From Lichenihabitans sp033947565 (GTDB lineage Bacteria; Pseudomonadota; Alphaproteobacteria; Rhizobiales; Beijerinckiaceae): a DNA stretch of 64,000 nt. The stretch is taken from contig NZ_JARPVX010000006.1 in the NCBI RefSeq assembly GCF_033947565.1, positions 1 through 64,000 on the forward strand. Reading direction: 5' to 3'. The notes under the pieces are model-generated. The model made no database searches, was not told the DNA's origin, and was given only the letters and a program-made list of their open reading frames with translations. The position numbers and the translations under genes were made by a program. Below, piece by piece: positions 43,720 to 54,546 of this stretch. How positions within the stretch are numbered: position 1 is the first letter of the stretch; each line of letters begins with the position of its first letter.

Positions 43720-44115
43720 ATGAGGAATCTGAATCGTGCGGCGCTCGTCGCGCTTGCCACCGTGTCGGTTCTGTCGGTTGCACCGGCTGCCTTCGCCCAG
43801 CCCTACGGTTACGGCAACCCGCCGGTCGTGGTCGGCATGGCACCGCCGCTCGAGGGTCGTCCCCTGACGGTCATGCCGCGCCAGCGTTACAACCCCTATG
43901 ACAACGGTCTCGGCACCGTCGTGACGGCTCCGCTCAATGTGGCCGGCGAGCTCGTGGCCCTGCCGTTCCGTGTGGTCAACGCCGTGTTCCCGGCAGATCC
44001 GCGTTCGCCGCTGTCCTTCATCGGCGCGCCGGTGGCGGCCGTCGGCCAGGCCGTGCAGTATCCGTTCCATGTCGTGCAGGCGCCGTTCGGCGACCGCACC
44101 ATCTACGGTCAGTAA
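43720..44115 (+). CDS. Small exported hypothetical protein
   Basis: A 131-residue protein with a signal peptide (MRNLNRAALVALATVSVLSV then APAAFAQ). The mature part is rich in Pro, Gly and Val (GYGNPPVVVGMAPPLEGRPL) and ends HVVQAPFGDRTIYGQ. GAGGAG precedes the ATG by 6 bases. No family recognised; a periplasmic or outer-membrane-associated role is likely. A strong bidirectional terminator separates it from the convergent edd gene. Confidence 0.75.
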   Translation: MRNLNRAALVALATVSVLSVAPAAFAQPYGYGNPPVVVGMAPPLEGRPLTVMPRQRYNPYDNGLGTVVTAPLNVAGELVALPFRVVNAVFPADPRSPLSFIGAPVAAVGQAVQYPFHVVQAPFGDRTIYGQ

Positions 44116-44124
44116 GACGACCAA

Positions 44125-44152
44125 CCTTCCCGGGCCGCGAGGCCCGGGAAGG
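44125..44152. terminator. Bidirectional terminator between exported protein and edd
   Basis: A perfect 12-bp stem CCTTCCCGGGCC / GGCCCGGGAAGG with a GCGA loop (44125-44152), between convergent stops. The T-tract is short, but the stem stability and position fit termination for both genes. Confidence 0.75.
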
Positions 44153-44159
44153 GTCTAAG

Positions 44160-45980
44160 CTAGAACCGAAAGATCGTCGCGCCCGCGTCAGCGGCCCCGA
44201 CTGCGGCCCGCAAGGGCGCGAAAAGCTCGCGGCCGATGCCCACATGGCTCGGCGCCATATCCTCCCACGCCAAATCCCGGCTCTGCCATTCGTCGTTGTC
44301 GACCAGGATCTCGATGAGGCCTGCCACGGCATCGACACGGATCAGGTCGCCGTCCCGCACCTTTGCGATAGCGCCGCCTTCGGCGGCCTCGGGCGTCACA
44401 TGAATGGCGGCCGGCACCTTGCCGGAGGCGCCCGACAGGCGTCCGTCCGTGACGAGCGCCACCTTGTGACCCCGGTCCTGCAGGACGCCGAGCGGCGGCA
44501 TCAGCTTGTGCAATTCCGGCATGCCGTTGGCCTTGGGTCCCTGGAACCGCACCACCGCCACGACATCGCCCGCGAGATCGCCGGCCTTGAAGGCCGCCTG
44601 CAGCGCTTCCTGGGTGTGGAACACCCGGGCCGGAGCCTCGATCACATGCCGTTCCGCCGCCAGCGCCGACGTCTTGATGATGGCGCGACCGAGATCGCCG
44701 CCCAGCACCTTGAGGCCGCCCGTCGGGTGGAACGGCGCCGCCGCGCCCCGCACCACCGCCGTGTCGGCGCTGGCGGTCGCACCCTCGCGCCAAGTGATCG
44801 TGCCGTCGGAGGTGAGGCAGGGCTCGAGCGTATAGGCATCGAGCCCTTCGCCGAACACCGTCGTTACGTCGCGGTGCAGCAGCCCGGCGCCAAGCAACTC
44901 GCGGATGATCAGCGCCATGCCGCCGGCCGCATGGAAATGGTTCACGTCAGCGCGGCCGTTGGGGTAGACGCGGCACAACAGCGGCACGGCTTCGGCAAGG
45001 TCGGAAAAGTCGTCCCAGCTCAGCTGGATGCCGGCCGCCGCCGCCATGGCCACGATGTGCAGCGTGTGATTGGTCGAACCGCCCGTGGCATGCAGCCCGA
45101 CGATGCCGTTCACGAAGGCGCGCTCGTCCAGCATGCGGCCGATCGGCGTGTAATCGTTGCCGAGGGCCGTGATGGCCAGTGCCCGCTTGGTCGTTTCGGC
45201 GGTCAGCGCGTCGCGCAGCGGCGTATTGGGGTTGACGAAGGAGGCGCCCGGCAGGTGCAGGCCCATGATCTCCATCATCATCTGATTGGTGTTGGCCGTC
45301 CCGTAGAACGTGCAGGTGCCGGGCCCGTGATAGGAGGCCGCTTCCGCCTCAAGCAGCGCCTCGCGGCCGACCTTGCCCTCGGCGTAGAGCTGGCGGATGC
45401 GCGCCTTCTCGGCATTGGGCAGGCCGGAGGTCATCGGCCCGGCCGGCACGAAGACGGCCGGAAGGTGGCCGAATGCCAGCGCGCCGATCACCAGACCCGG
45501 CACGATCTTGTCGCAGATGCCGAGGTAGACGGTGGCGTCATAGGTCTGGTGCGACAGCGCCACCGCGGTCGAAAGCGCGATCACCTCGCGGGAGAACAGC
45601 GACAGCTCCATCCCGGCCTCGCCTTGCGTGATGCCGTCGCACATGGCCGGCACGCCGCCCGCCACCTGGGCTGTCGAGCCGAGGCCGCGGGCGATGGCGC
45701 GGATCTGCTCGGGATAGGTTTCATAAGGCTGATGCGCCGACAGCATGTCGTTATAGGCCGTCACGATGGCGAGGTTCGCTCCGATGCCGTCGCGCAGCAT
45801 CTGCTTGTCGCGCGGGCCGCAGGCCGCGAAGCCATGCGCCTGGTTGGCGCAGCCAAGGGCCATGCGTCGAGGCCCGGACTCGGCGGCCTGGCTCAAACGG
45901 GCAAGGTAGCGGGTGCGCGTGTCCCGGCTGCGAGCCGCTATGCGGTCCGTTACCGCGCGGATGCTGGCCTGAAGCGTCAT
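44160..45980 (-). CDS. edd: Phosphogluconate dehydratase
   Basis: Entner-Doudoroff enzyme converting 6-phosphogluconate to KDPG, an iron-sulfur dehydratase of the IlvD/Edd family. The iron-sulfur and active-site blocks are present: VPAMCDGITQGEAGMELSLF, YLGICDKIVPGLVIGAL, and FVPAGPMTSGLPN. At 606 residues it has the full Edd length, longer than the related IlvD. The ATG at 45978-45980 fits the family start; a longer upstream frame has no support. No eda (KDPG aldolase) or zwf is adjacent in the window. It diverges from the 8-oxoguanine deaminase gene across a region with an operator-like inverted repeat. Confidence 0.95.
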   Translation of the reverse strand: MTLQASIRAVTDRIAARSRDTRTRYLARLSQAAESGPRRMALGCANQAHGFAACGPRDKQMLRDGIGANLAIVTAYNDMLSAHQPYETYPEQIRAIARGLGSTAQVAGGVPAMCDGITQGEAGMELSLFSREVIALSTAVALSHQTYDATVYLGICDKIVPGLVIGALAFGHLPAVFVPAGPMTSGLPNAEKARIRQLYAEGKVGREALLEAEAASYHGPGTCTFYGTANTNQMMMEIMGLHLPGASFVNPNTPLRDALTAETTKRALAITALGNDYTPIGRMLDERAFVNGIVGLHATGGSTNHTLHIVAMAAAAGIQLSWDDFSDLAEAVPLLCRVYPNGRADVNHFHAAGGMALIIRELLGAGLLHRDVTTVFGEGLDAYTLEPCLTSDGTITWREGATASADTAVVRGAAAPFHPTGGLKVLGGDLGRAIIKTSALAAERHVIEAPARVFHTQEALQAAFKAGDLAGDVVAVVRFQGPKANGMPELHKLMPPLGVLQDRGHKVALVTDGRLSGASGKVPAAIHVTPEAAEGGAIAKVRDGDLIRVDAVAGLIEILVDNDEWQSRDLAWEDMAPSHVGIGRELFAPLRAAVGAADAGATIFRF

Positions 45981-46034
45981 GCATGGAGCCTTTCTGTCGA
46001 AGCCCATCCTAACGATGCGAGCGAAATCGGGCAA

Positions 46035-46053
46035 TTGTGCAGTCGATGCACAA
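46035..46053. promoter_or_regulatory. Operator-like perfect inverted repeat
   Basis: TTGTGCA-GTCGA-TGCACAA, a perfect 7-bp inverted repeat with a 5-base spacer (46035-46053), 55 bases upstream of the edd start and 64 before the deaminase start. Its symmetry and spacing fit a dimeric regulator, for example of GntR or LacI type. Either gene, or both, could be the target. The regulator gene is not in the window. Confidence 0.55.
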
Positions 46054-46116
46054 ATACTCTTGGCGTGGCTGGTTGACGCCAGTCATGCGTTGCCGGCATC
46101 GTCGCACGACTGGCGG

Positions 46117-47457
46117 ATGGATGCACACGTGCGAACCTGGCTGAAGACCCCGCTGGCGATCCTGCATGCCGATGCGGCGGGCGGTCTCGTGATCGATGGC
46201 GCCAAGATTGTCGAATGCCTGCCGGCCGGCGCCATGCCGGCGACGCCGGTCGATGCGGTGCAGGACCTGTCGCGCCATGTGGTGTTGCCCGGGCTGATCA
46301 ACACCCACCACCACATGTACCAGACGCTGACGCGCGCCCATCCGGCCGCCATCAACCGCGAGTTGTTCGACTGGTTGAAGGCGCTCTACCCCGTCTGGGC
46401 CCGTGTGGTGACGCCGGACAGTTTTCGCCTCGCCACCCGACTCGCCCTGACCGAACTGCTGTTGTCGGGCTGCACCACGGCGGCCGACCACCAGTATTTG
46501 TTCCCGCCCGGTCTCGAAGGGGCGCTCGACATCCAGGCGACCGAAGCCGGGGCGATCGGCATGCGCATGACGTTGATGCGCGGCTCGATGAATCTGTCGG
46601 TCAAGGATGGCGGGCTGCCGCCCGATTCGGTGGTGCAGGACCAGGACACGATCCTGTGCGACAGCGAACGGGTGATCGGCCGCTACCACCAGGCCGAGGA
46701 AGGCGCCATGCTGCAGGTGGCCCTGGCGCCGTGTTCGCCGTTCTCCGTGACGCCCGCGCTGATGCGCGAATCGGCCGAACTCGCGACGCGCTGCGGCTGC
46801 CGACTGCACACTCACCTCGGGGAGACCCACGACGAAGATGCCTTCTGCGAGGCGCGCTTCGGTTGCCGCCCGGTCGATTACCTCGAACAGAACGGCTGGT
46901 TGCACGACCGCACCTGGCTGGCCCATGGGGTGCATTTCCGGGCCGAGGAGATCGGCCGCCTCGGCGGGGCCGGCGTCGGCGTCTGCCATTGCCCCACCTC
47001 CAACATGCTGCTCGCCTCCGGGCAGTGCCGCACGCGCGAGCTCGAGGCCGCCGGGGCGCCGCTTGGCCTCGGGGTCGACGGCTCGGCCTCGAACGATGGC
47101 TCGAACCTGATGCAGGAGGTGCGCCAGGCCCTGCTGCTGAACCGCCTCACTTATGGCACCGCCGTCACCCACCTCGACGCGCTGCGCTGGGCCACCGAGG
47201 GGTCCGCCCGCTGCCTCGGTCGCACCGACATCGGCCGCATCGCGGTGGGCGCGCAGGCCGACCTCGCCTGCTTCACGCTCGACGAACTGCGCTTTTCCGG
47301 CGCCGGCGATCCGCTGGCGGCGCTGGTGCTCTGCGGTGCCCACCGGGCCGACCGGGTCATGGTGGCGGGGCAATGGCGCGTCGTCGACGGGCAGCCGCTC
47401 GGAATCGACGTCGAGGAGTTGCGGCGGCAGCACGGAAACATTTCACTTAATCTTTGA
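46117..47457 (+). CDS. 8-oxoguanine deaminase (amidohydrolase family)
   Basis: Predicted to hydrolyse 8-oxoguanine to uric acid and ammonia, part of oxidised purine salvage. The N-terminal metal motif VVLPGLINTHHHMYQTLTRA, including the H-x-H and the TLTRA tail, is typical of the 8-oxoguanine deaminase group (Pseudomonas PA0142 type), as is FDWLKALYPVW. Further metal ligands lie in THLGETHDED and LGVDGSASNDGSNL. 446 residues. The ATG at 46117 has a poor ribosome site, but no better start precedes the domain. Other closely related amidohydrolases (s-triazine type) are possible; operon neighbours in purine metabolism favour the stated call. Confidence 0.85.
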   Translation: MDAHVRTWLKTPLAILHADAAGGLVIDGAKIVECLPAGAMPATPVDAVQDLSRHVVLPGLINTHHHMYQTLTRAHPAAINRELFDWLKALYPVWARVVTPDSFRLATRLALTELLLSGCTTAADHQYLFPPGLEGALDIQATEAGAIGMRMTLMRGSMNLSVKDGGLPPDSVVQDQDTILCDSERVIGRYHQAEEGAMLQVALAPCSPFSVTPALMRESAELATRCGCRLHTHLGETHDEDAFCEARFGCRPVDYLEQNGWLHDRTWLAHGVHFRAEEIGRLGGAGVGVCHCPTSNMLLASGQCRTRELEAAGAPLGLGVDGSASNDGSNLMQEVRQALLLNRLTYGTAVTHLDALRWATEGSARCLGRTDIGRIAVGAQADLACFTLDELRFSGAGDPLAALVLCGAHRADRVMVAGQWRVVDGQPLGIDVEELRRQHGNISLNL

Positions 47458-48102
47458 CAATCATGCAATCACTTCGGATTGGGACCGGCTCGAAAGTATA
47501 ACCTCCTTTACTATCAATTTTTGGATTAAGAGAGAAGCAATAACTTGTGCTCTTAACCGACTTATCAAATATTTCACTCCAATCAGCATGGCCCCATGCT
47601 GCTAAAATACCCTTTCCCTCAGATGCCTTTTGCAAAGTATCCCTGGGTACTTGTATGGGGACAAGAATGCTGTCTCCGGCTGGTCCTAAAACGGAGTTGT
47701 GTAATTCGATATTTACATACGGCTTGAAAAAATCTTGGCTATTAGGGACACTGCCATCGAAATAATTGACTGATTCCCATGCGATAAATTTATTTGTGCG
47801 GGTTCCGCCATAGTTATGAAACTTTGCGGCAAAGCATAATCTCCGGCTTTCCCATCTTGCAGTTGTGGTACAATAATAAATCCGTCAAACACGACCGAAG
47901 CTTTCAGCTGTGCGCGATTGTCCTCCTGCTGCGATATAGAGGTTGAGTACTGTTGGTAAATGAACCAGTCGCTAACTGCTGATGTTACTACGAGGAGCAG
48001 CGTGAAAATTGCTACTGCTCCTGTCCACCAAAGCATTGGATTCATCCGGTGCGAGGTCTGGCCTGGGCTACGACCTTGTTTGTTTTGAGCCGGTTGTGTC
48101 AT
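47447..48102 (-). pseudogene. Frameshifted membrane-anchored hypothetical protein
   Basis: Two leftward open segments fit one protein of about 215 residues broken by a single-base shift near 47830-47850. The N-terminal part (ATG at 48102) has a transmembrane segment near residues 27-47 and reads on to KAGDYALPQSF; its frame then drifts into a meaningless tail. In the adjacent frame the sequence resumes sensibly with FHNYGGTRTNKFIAWESVNY, then ILAAWGHADWSEIF and ends SDCMIVKD before the stop at 47447. W-G-H-A-type C-termini occur in rhizobial membrane-anchored proteins of unknown function. Composition is AT-richer than the neighbours. It could be a pseudogene or a base error in the assembly. 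Confidence 0.65.
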
Positions 48103-48220
48103 TCTTGTGTAGATAATCCATGTATATTAGCTAAAAATTTGATGATTAAAATGTCGACGCTGGCGACTTGGTTGGCAAGGCTAATCTCTTATCTCAAATG
48201 GGGTTTCCCCAGGAAAGCGC

Positions 48221-49576
48221 ATGCCTGCAACAATCGCGATACGCGGAGGGCTTGTAACCTTCCGCGACGACCCGTTCCGTCATCCGTCGCGCGATTGCCT
48301 CTTGCATGAGCTCGACGCGCTGATCCTCATCGTGGATGGCCGCATCGCCCAGGTCGGCCCCTATGCGACCCTGCGCCATGCCGTGCCGGACGGCGTGCCG
48401 GTGACCCACTACGAGAACGCCGTCATTTCGGCCGGGTTCGTGGATTGCCACGTCCATTATCCGCAACTGCCGTTGATCGCCGCCTATGGGGCGCAGTTGC
48501 TGGAGTGGCTGGAGCACTACGTCTTTCCCGTCGAGGCGCGTTATGCCGATCCCGTCTTTGCGGCGGAGGTCGCGGCCACCTTCCTGCGTGAACTCCTGCG
48601 CAACGGCACCACCACGGCGGCGGTCTATTGCACCGTGCATCCGCAATCGGTCGAAGCCTTCTTCACCGAGGCGGCACGCTTCGACGCCCGCATGGTGGCC
48701 GGCAAGGTGCTGATGGACCGCCATGCGCCGGACGATCTGCGCGACACCGCCCAGCAGGGCTACGACGAATCGGCGGCGCTGATGGACCGCTGGCACGGGC
48801 GCGGCCGGGCCCATTATTGCGTGACGCCGCGATTCGCCCCGACCAGCACGGACGCGCAGCTCGAGGCTGCCGGTGCGCTTCTGAAGCGGGCCGACGGCCT
48901 CTACATGCAGACCCACATCGCCGAGAACCGGGCCGAATGCGCCTGGGTCGAGACGCTGTTTCCGGAGCGCGCCAGCTACCTCGACGTTTACGCCCATGCG
49001 GGGCTGATCGGCAGCCGTTCGGTGCTGGGCCACGGCATCCATCTCGGCGAGGCGGACCTGTGCGCCTGCCATGCCGCCGGTGCGGCGCTTGCCCATTGCC
49101 CGACCTCGAATCTGTTCCTCGGCAGCGGGCTGTTCCGGCTGTTCGACGCGCTCGATCCGCGACGTCCGGTGCGGGTGGGGCTCGGCACCGACGTCGGGGC
49201 CGGCACCAGCCTCGGCCAGCTCGCCACCCTCAACGAAGCCTACAAGGTCGCCCAGATGACGGGCCACACGCTGTCGGCCGCCCAGGCCTTCTGGCTCGCC
49301 ACCGCGGGGGGCGCCGAAGCGCTGTCGCTTGGTGACCGCATCGGCCGCGTGGCGCCGGGCTTCGAGGCGGACCTCTGCGTACTGGACCTCGGGGCGACGC
49401 CGCTGATGCGCTTCCGCATGCCGTTCTGCGACACTCTGGACGACCAGCTCTTCGCCCTGATGACGCTGGGCGATGACCGGGCCGTGCGGGCCACCTATGT
49501 GGCCGGCCGCAAGGTTTATGATCGTGATGCGGACGACTTCTTCCCGCTCCCGGACCGTCCCGAGGCCCGCCGATGA
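48221..49576 (+). CDS. guaD: Guanine deaminase
   Basis: Deaminates guanine to xanthine in the cytoplasm; a zinc amidohydrolase. Family segments: FVDCHVHYPQLPLIAAYGAQ, LEHYVFPVEARYADP, MQTHIAENRAECAWVETLFP and GLGTDVGAGTSLGQLATLNE. 451 residues, full length. The ATG at 48221 is preceded by AGGAAA. It lies upstream of the BMP-type ABC transporter genes and 3' of the frameshifted AT-rich gene. With the 8-oxoguanine deaminase it forms a purine catabolism block. Confidence 0.95.
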   Translation: MPATIAIRGGLVTFRDDPFRHPSRDCLLHELDALILIVDGRIAQVGPYATLRHAVPDGVPVTHYENAVISAGFVDCHVHYPQLPLIAAYGAQLLEWLEHYVFPVEARYADPVFAAEVAATFLRELLRNGTTTAAVYCTVHPQSVEAFFTEAARFDARMVAGKVLMDRHAPDDLRDTAQQGYDESAALMDRWHGRGRAHYCVTPRFAPTSTDAQLEAAGALLKRADGLYMQTHIAENRAECAWVETLFPERASYLDVYAHAGLIGSRSVLGHGIHLGEADLCACHAAGAALAHCPTSNLFLGSGLFRLFDALDPRRPVRVGLGTDVGAGTSLGQLATLNEAYKVAQMTGHTLSAAQAFWLATAGGAEALSLGDRIGRVAPGFEADLCVLDLGATPLMRFRMPFCDTLDDQLFALMTLGDDRAVRATYVAGRKVYDRDADDFFPLPDRPEARR

Positions 49577-49685
49577 GGCGCGGCCGTGGTCGGCCTCGAC
49601 GCCGCGGCGCGTGATCGCTTGTGGGCCGCCGCTTCGGGTCCCGGCATGAAGCTTGCTGATCGCCCCGGGATGTGGAGACTTCTTC

Positions 49686-51279
<1,594 letters not shown>

Positions 51280-51290
<11 letters not shown>

Positions 51291-52404
51291 GGTCGAGCCG
51301 CGACGCGAGGTGTCGCGGGCCCTGCAATGGTTGACGCCGCCCTTGTCGGTGCTGGCCACCGTGGTGGCGGCCTTCGGGCTTTTCGCTCTGATGGGCTACG
51401 ACCCCGTGCGGGCCTTGACGGACCTGTTCGTGACGCCGCTCACCAGCCAGCAGGGGCTGGCCGAACTGGCCCTGAAGGCCTCGCCGCTGGTGATGATCGC
51501 GGTCGGGCTCGCGATGGGGTTCCGGGCCAATGTGTGGAACATCGGCGCCGAAGGGCAGCTGATGATGGGCGCCATCGCGGGCGGCGGCGTCGCGCTGTTG
51601 TTCTACGGCCAGGAAGGCTGGTGGATCCTGCCGTTGATGGCGCTGGCGGCCGTGGGGGGCGGCATGGCCTGGGGGGCCATCCCGGCGCTCTTGAAGACCC
51701 GGCTTGGCGTCAGCGAGATCCTGGTCAGTTTGATGCTGACCTATGTGGCGGAACAGTTCCTCAGCTATCTCGTGCTCGGCCCCTGGAAGGATCCAGAGGG
51801 CATGAACTTCCCGCAATCGCGGATGTTTTCCGAGTCGGCGACGCTGCCGATCCTGCTCGAAGGCACCCGGGTCCATGCGGGCGTGCTGGTGGCGCTGCTC
51901 GTCGTGGGGGTGGGCTGGCTCGTGATGTCGCGCTCGATCCTCGGCTTCGAGATCCGCACGGTCGGCTCGGCACCGGCCGCGGCGCGCTATGCCGGTTTCA
52001 GCCAAACCCGCACCGTATGGCTGACCCTGATGGCCGCGAGCGGCCTGGCCGGGCTCGCCGGCTTGTTCGAGGTGGCCGGGCCGATCGGCCAGCTGATCCC
52101 GAAGATCACGCCCGGCTATGGCTTTACGGCCATCATCGTGGCCTTCCTGGGCCGGTTGCACCCGCTCGGCATCCTGCTGGCCGGGTTGGTGATGGCCTTG
52201 TCGTATATCGGCGCCGATCAAGCGCAGGTCGACATGGGGCTGCCCAATGCCGCCACCGGACTCGTGCAGGCGATGTTGTTGTTCTTCCTGCTCGCCTCGG
52301 ATTTCCTGGTGCGCTACCGCGTGCGCGTGGTGAGGCCCGCCGCGGCTGTGCAGGCCGCGATCGGGGCGAGCCAGCCCGCCGACCGCAAGGCCGTGACCTC
52401 ATGA
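51280..52404 (+). CDS. ABC transporter permease, BMP-type nucleoside/purine importer
   Basis: Inner-membrane subunit with about eight or nine hydrophobic segments. Family motif GFRANVWNIGAEGQLMMGAI lies near residue 80, and GGMAWGAIPALLKTRLGVSE then ILVSLMLTYVAEQFLSYLVL follow. 374 residues from the ATG at 51280, which overlaps the ATPase stop by 11 bases. It overlaps the second permease start (ATGA). Confidence 0.94.
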
Positions 52405-53324
52405 CGATCCTGGTTCCCCTGCTGGTCTCGGTCATCACGGCTGCGACGCCGCTTCTGTTGGCGGCGCTCGGCGAACTCGTGGTCGAGCGCGCCGGGGTGT
52501 TGAACCTTGGTGTCGAGGGCATGATGCTGGTCGGCGCCATCGCGGCCTTTGCGACGATGTCGCTGTCCGGCAGCCCCGCCCTGGCCGTGCTCGCAGCCGC
52601 GGCCGCCGGCGCCGCCATGGCGGCCTTGTTCGGTCTGCTGGTGTTGACGCTCGCCTCGAACCAGGTGGCGACCGGTCTGGCGTTGACGCTGTTCGGTCTC
52701 GGCCTCAGCGCGCTGGTGGGCGCCAACTTCGTCGGCCATCCCATCGTGCCGCTGGCGAAGCTCGCCGTGCCGGGCCTGTCCGACCTGCCGATCCTCGGGC
52801 CGCTGCTGTTCGGCCACGACGCGCTCGTCTACCTGTCGGTCGCCTTGACGGCCGGAGTGGCCTGGTTTCTCGGCCGCAGCCGCCCCGGGCTCATCCTGCG
52901 CGGCGTCGGCGAGGCGGACGGCTCCGCCCATTCGATCGGCTATGACGTGCTGCGCATCCGCTACGGCGCCGTTTTGTTCGGCGGCGCCATGGCGGGGCTT
53001 GGCGGGGCCTATCTGTCGCTCGCCTATACGCCCATGTGGGTGGAGGGCATGACGGCGGGCCGCGGTTGGATCGCCCTGGCGCTGGTGGTCTTCGCCGGCT
53101 GGCGGCCCTGGCGGGTGCTGGCCGGGGCTTATCTGTTCGGCGGCGTGACGGTGCTGCAGCTTTACGCCCAAGGCAGCGGCCTGACGGCGGTGCCGACGCA
53201 GTTTCTGGCCATGCTGCCTTATCTCGCGACGATCCTGGTGTTGACCCTCATGTCGTCGCCTTCGGCCCGACGTCGACTCGCCGCGCCGGCCTGCCTCGGC
53301 AAGCCGTTCCGACCTGCCACTTAA
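52401..53324 (+). CDS. ABC transporter permease, BMP-type nucleoside/purine importer
   Basis: The second permease subunit, 307 residues with about eight membrane segments. It carries the related motif ERAGVLNLGVEGMMLVGAIA and the C-terminal GMTAGRGWIALALVVFAGWR, typical of YufQ/NupQ-type permeases. Its ATG overlaps the previous stop as ATGA. A 103-base gap precedes the binding protein gene. Confidence 0.94.
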   Translation: MTILVPLLVSVITAATPLLLAALGELVVERAGVLNLGVEGMMLVGAIAAFATMSLSGSPALAVLAAAAAGAAMAALFGLLVLTLASNQVATGLALTLFGLGLSALVGANFVGHPIVPLAKLAVPGLSDLPILGPLLFGHDALVYLSVALTAGVAWFLGRSRPGLILRGVGEADGSAHSIGYDVLRIRYGAVLFGGAMAGLGGAYLSLAYTPMWVEGMTAGRGWIALALVVFAGWRPWRVLAGAYLFGGVTVLQLYAQGSGLTAVPTQFLAMLPYLATILVLTLMSSPSARRRLAAPACLGKPFRPAT

Positions 53325-53427
53325 ACAAGCAAACCTGCCGAAAAACCGTGCTTGGCCGAGGCGTTGGGCCATGCTTTGACAAACACCGGTCCGGGCGCCG
53401 CCCGCCCTTGCAATCGAAGGAGCCCCC

Positions 53428-54510
53428 ATGGATTTCGTTCTCCCGCGTCGCCGGTTCCTGGCCGGGGCCGCCACCACGACGGCGGCGCTGGCCCTGGGCG
53501 GCCCCGCCGCCCGTGCGGCCGGCGGTCCAATCAAGGCCGCATGGGTTTATGTCGGCCCGGTGGGCGACTTCGGCTGGTCGTATCAGCACGACCAGGGCCG
53601 CAAGGCCGTGGAAAAGGAATTTGGCGACAAGGTGAAGACCTCCTTCGTCGAGAAGGTCGCCGAGGGACCGGATGCCGAGCGGGTGATCCGCCAGCTGGCG
53701 CAATCGAACGACATCGTCTTCACCACCTCGTTCGGCTTCATGAACCCGGCCGAGCGCGTGGCGAAGCAATTCCCGAAGGTGAAGTTCGAGCAGGCCACCG
53801 GCTACAAGACCGCCCCGAACTTCGCCGAATATAATTCCCGCTTCTATCAGGGCCGCGCCATCACGGGCGCCATCGCGGGCCACCTGTCCAAGAAGGGCGT
53901 CGCCGGCTATGTCGGTTCGGTGCCGATCCCCGAGGTGGTGATGGGCATCAACGCCTTCACGCTGGCGGCCCAGAAGGTGAACCCGAACTTCCAGACCAAG
54001 GTGATCTGGGTCAATGGTTGGTTCGATCCCGGCAAGGAGGCCGATGCGGCCAAGTCGCTGATCGACCAGGGCGCCGACTTCCTGTGCCAGCATACTGACA
54101 GCCCCGCCGTGGTGCAGACCGCCGAGGCCCGCGGCATCCCGGCCGTCGGCCAGGCCTCCAACATGCAGAGCTTTGGCCCGAAGGTGCAGGTCACCTCCAT
54201 CATGGACAATTGGGCGCCCTATTACATCGAGCGCATCAAGGCCGTGATGGACGGCACCTGGAAAACCCAGAGCGTCTGGATGGGCCTGAAGGAAGGCTTG
54301 GTCGATATGGCGGCCTACGGGCCGATGGTCACCCCCGAGGTCGCGGCAGCGGCCGACAAGGTCAAGGCCGGCCTAATGGACGGCAGCTATCAGGCGTTCG
54401 CGGGCCCGATCAAGGACCAGAAGGGTGTCGAGAAGGTCTCGGCCGGCAAGTCCCTGACGGACGAGGAGCTGCTCAAGCTCGATTGGTACGTGCAGGGCGT
54501 CCAGGCCTGA
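53428..54510 (+). CDS. BMP family substrate-binding protein with Tat signal
   Basis: Periplasmic receptor for the preceding ABC importer; BMP-family proteins bind purine nucleosides or bases. The N-terminus has a twin-arginine signal RRRFLAGAATTTAALALGG and cleavage near AARAA. The mature domain shows AAWVYVGPVGDFGWSYQHDQ and DIVFTTSFGFMNPAERVAKQ, typical of the family. 360 residues. AAGGAG precedes the ATG. The Tat signal is notable because a tatABC operon lies in the same window. A hairpin follows the stop. Confidence 0.93.
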   Translation: MDFVLPRRRFLAGAATTTAALALGGPAARAAGGPIKAAWVYVGPVGDFGWSYQHDQGRKAVEKEFGDKVKTSFVEKVAEGPDAERVIRQLAQSNDIVFTTSFGFMNPAERVAKQFPKVKFEQATGYKTAPNFAEYNSRFYQGRAITGAIAGHLSKKGVAGYVGSVPIPEVVMGINAFTLAAQKVNPNFQTKVIWVNGWFDPGKEADAAKSLIDQGADFLCQHTDSPAVVQTAEARGIPAVGQASNMQSFGPKVQVTSIMDNWAPYYIERIKAVMDGTWKTQSVWMGLKEGLVDMAAYGPMVTPEVAAAADKVKAGLMDGSYQAFAGPIKDQKGVEKVSAGKSLTDEELLKLDWYVQGVQA

Positions 54511-54521
54511 TCACGGTTGTT

Positions 54522-54539
54522 CGGCCCCCTCCGGGGCCG
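54522..54539. terminator. Hairpin after the BMP protein gene
   Basis: CGGCCCC-CTCC-GGGGCCG, a perfect 7-bp stem (54522-54539) between two convergent stops. No real T-tract; a plausible shared transcript end. Confidence 0.6.
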
Positions 54540-54546
54540 GACACGA

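Noticed and set aside
44244..46076. 610-residue rightward open frame opposite edd
   Set aside because: Antisense shadow with no recognisable motif; edd on the minus strand is certain.
48103..48220. Purine riboswitch upstream of guaD
   Set aside because: AT-rich leader but none of the conserved purine-aptamer loops could be found.
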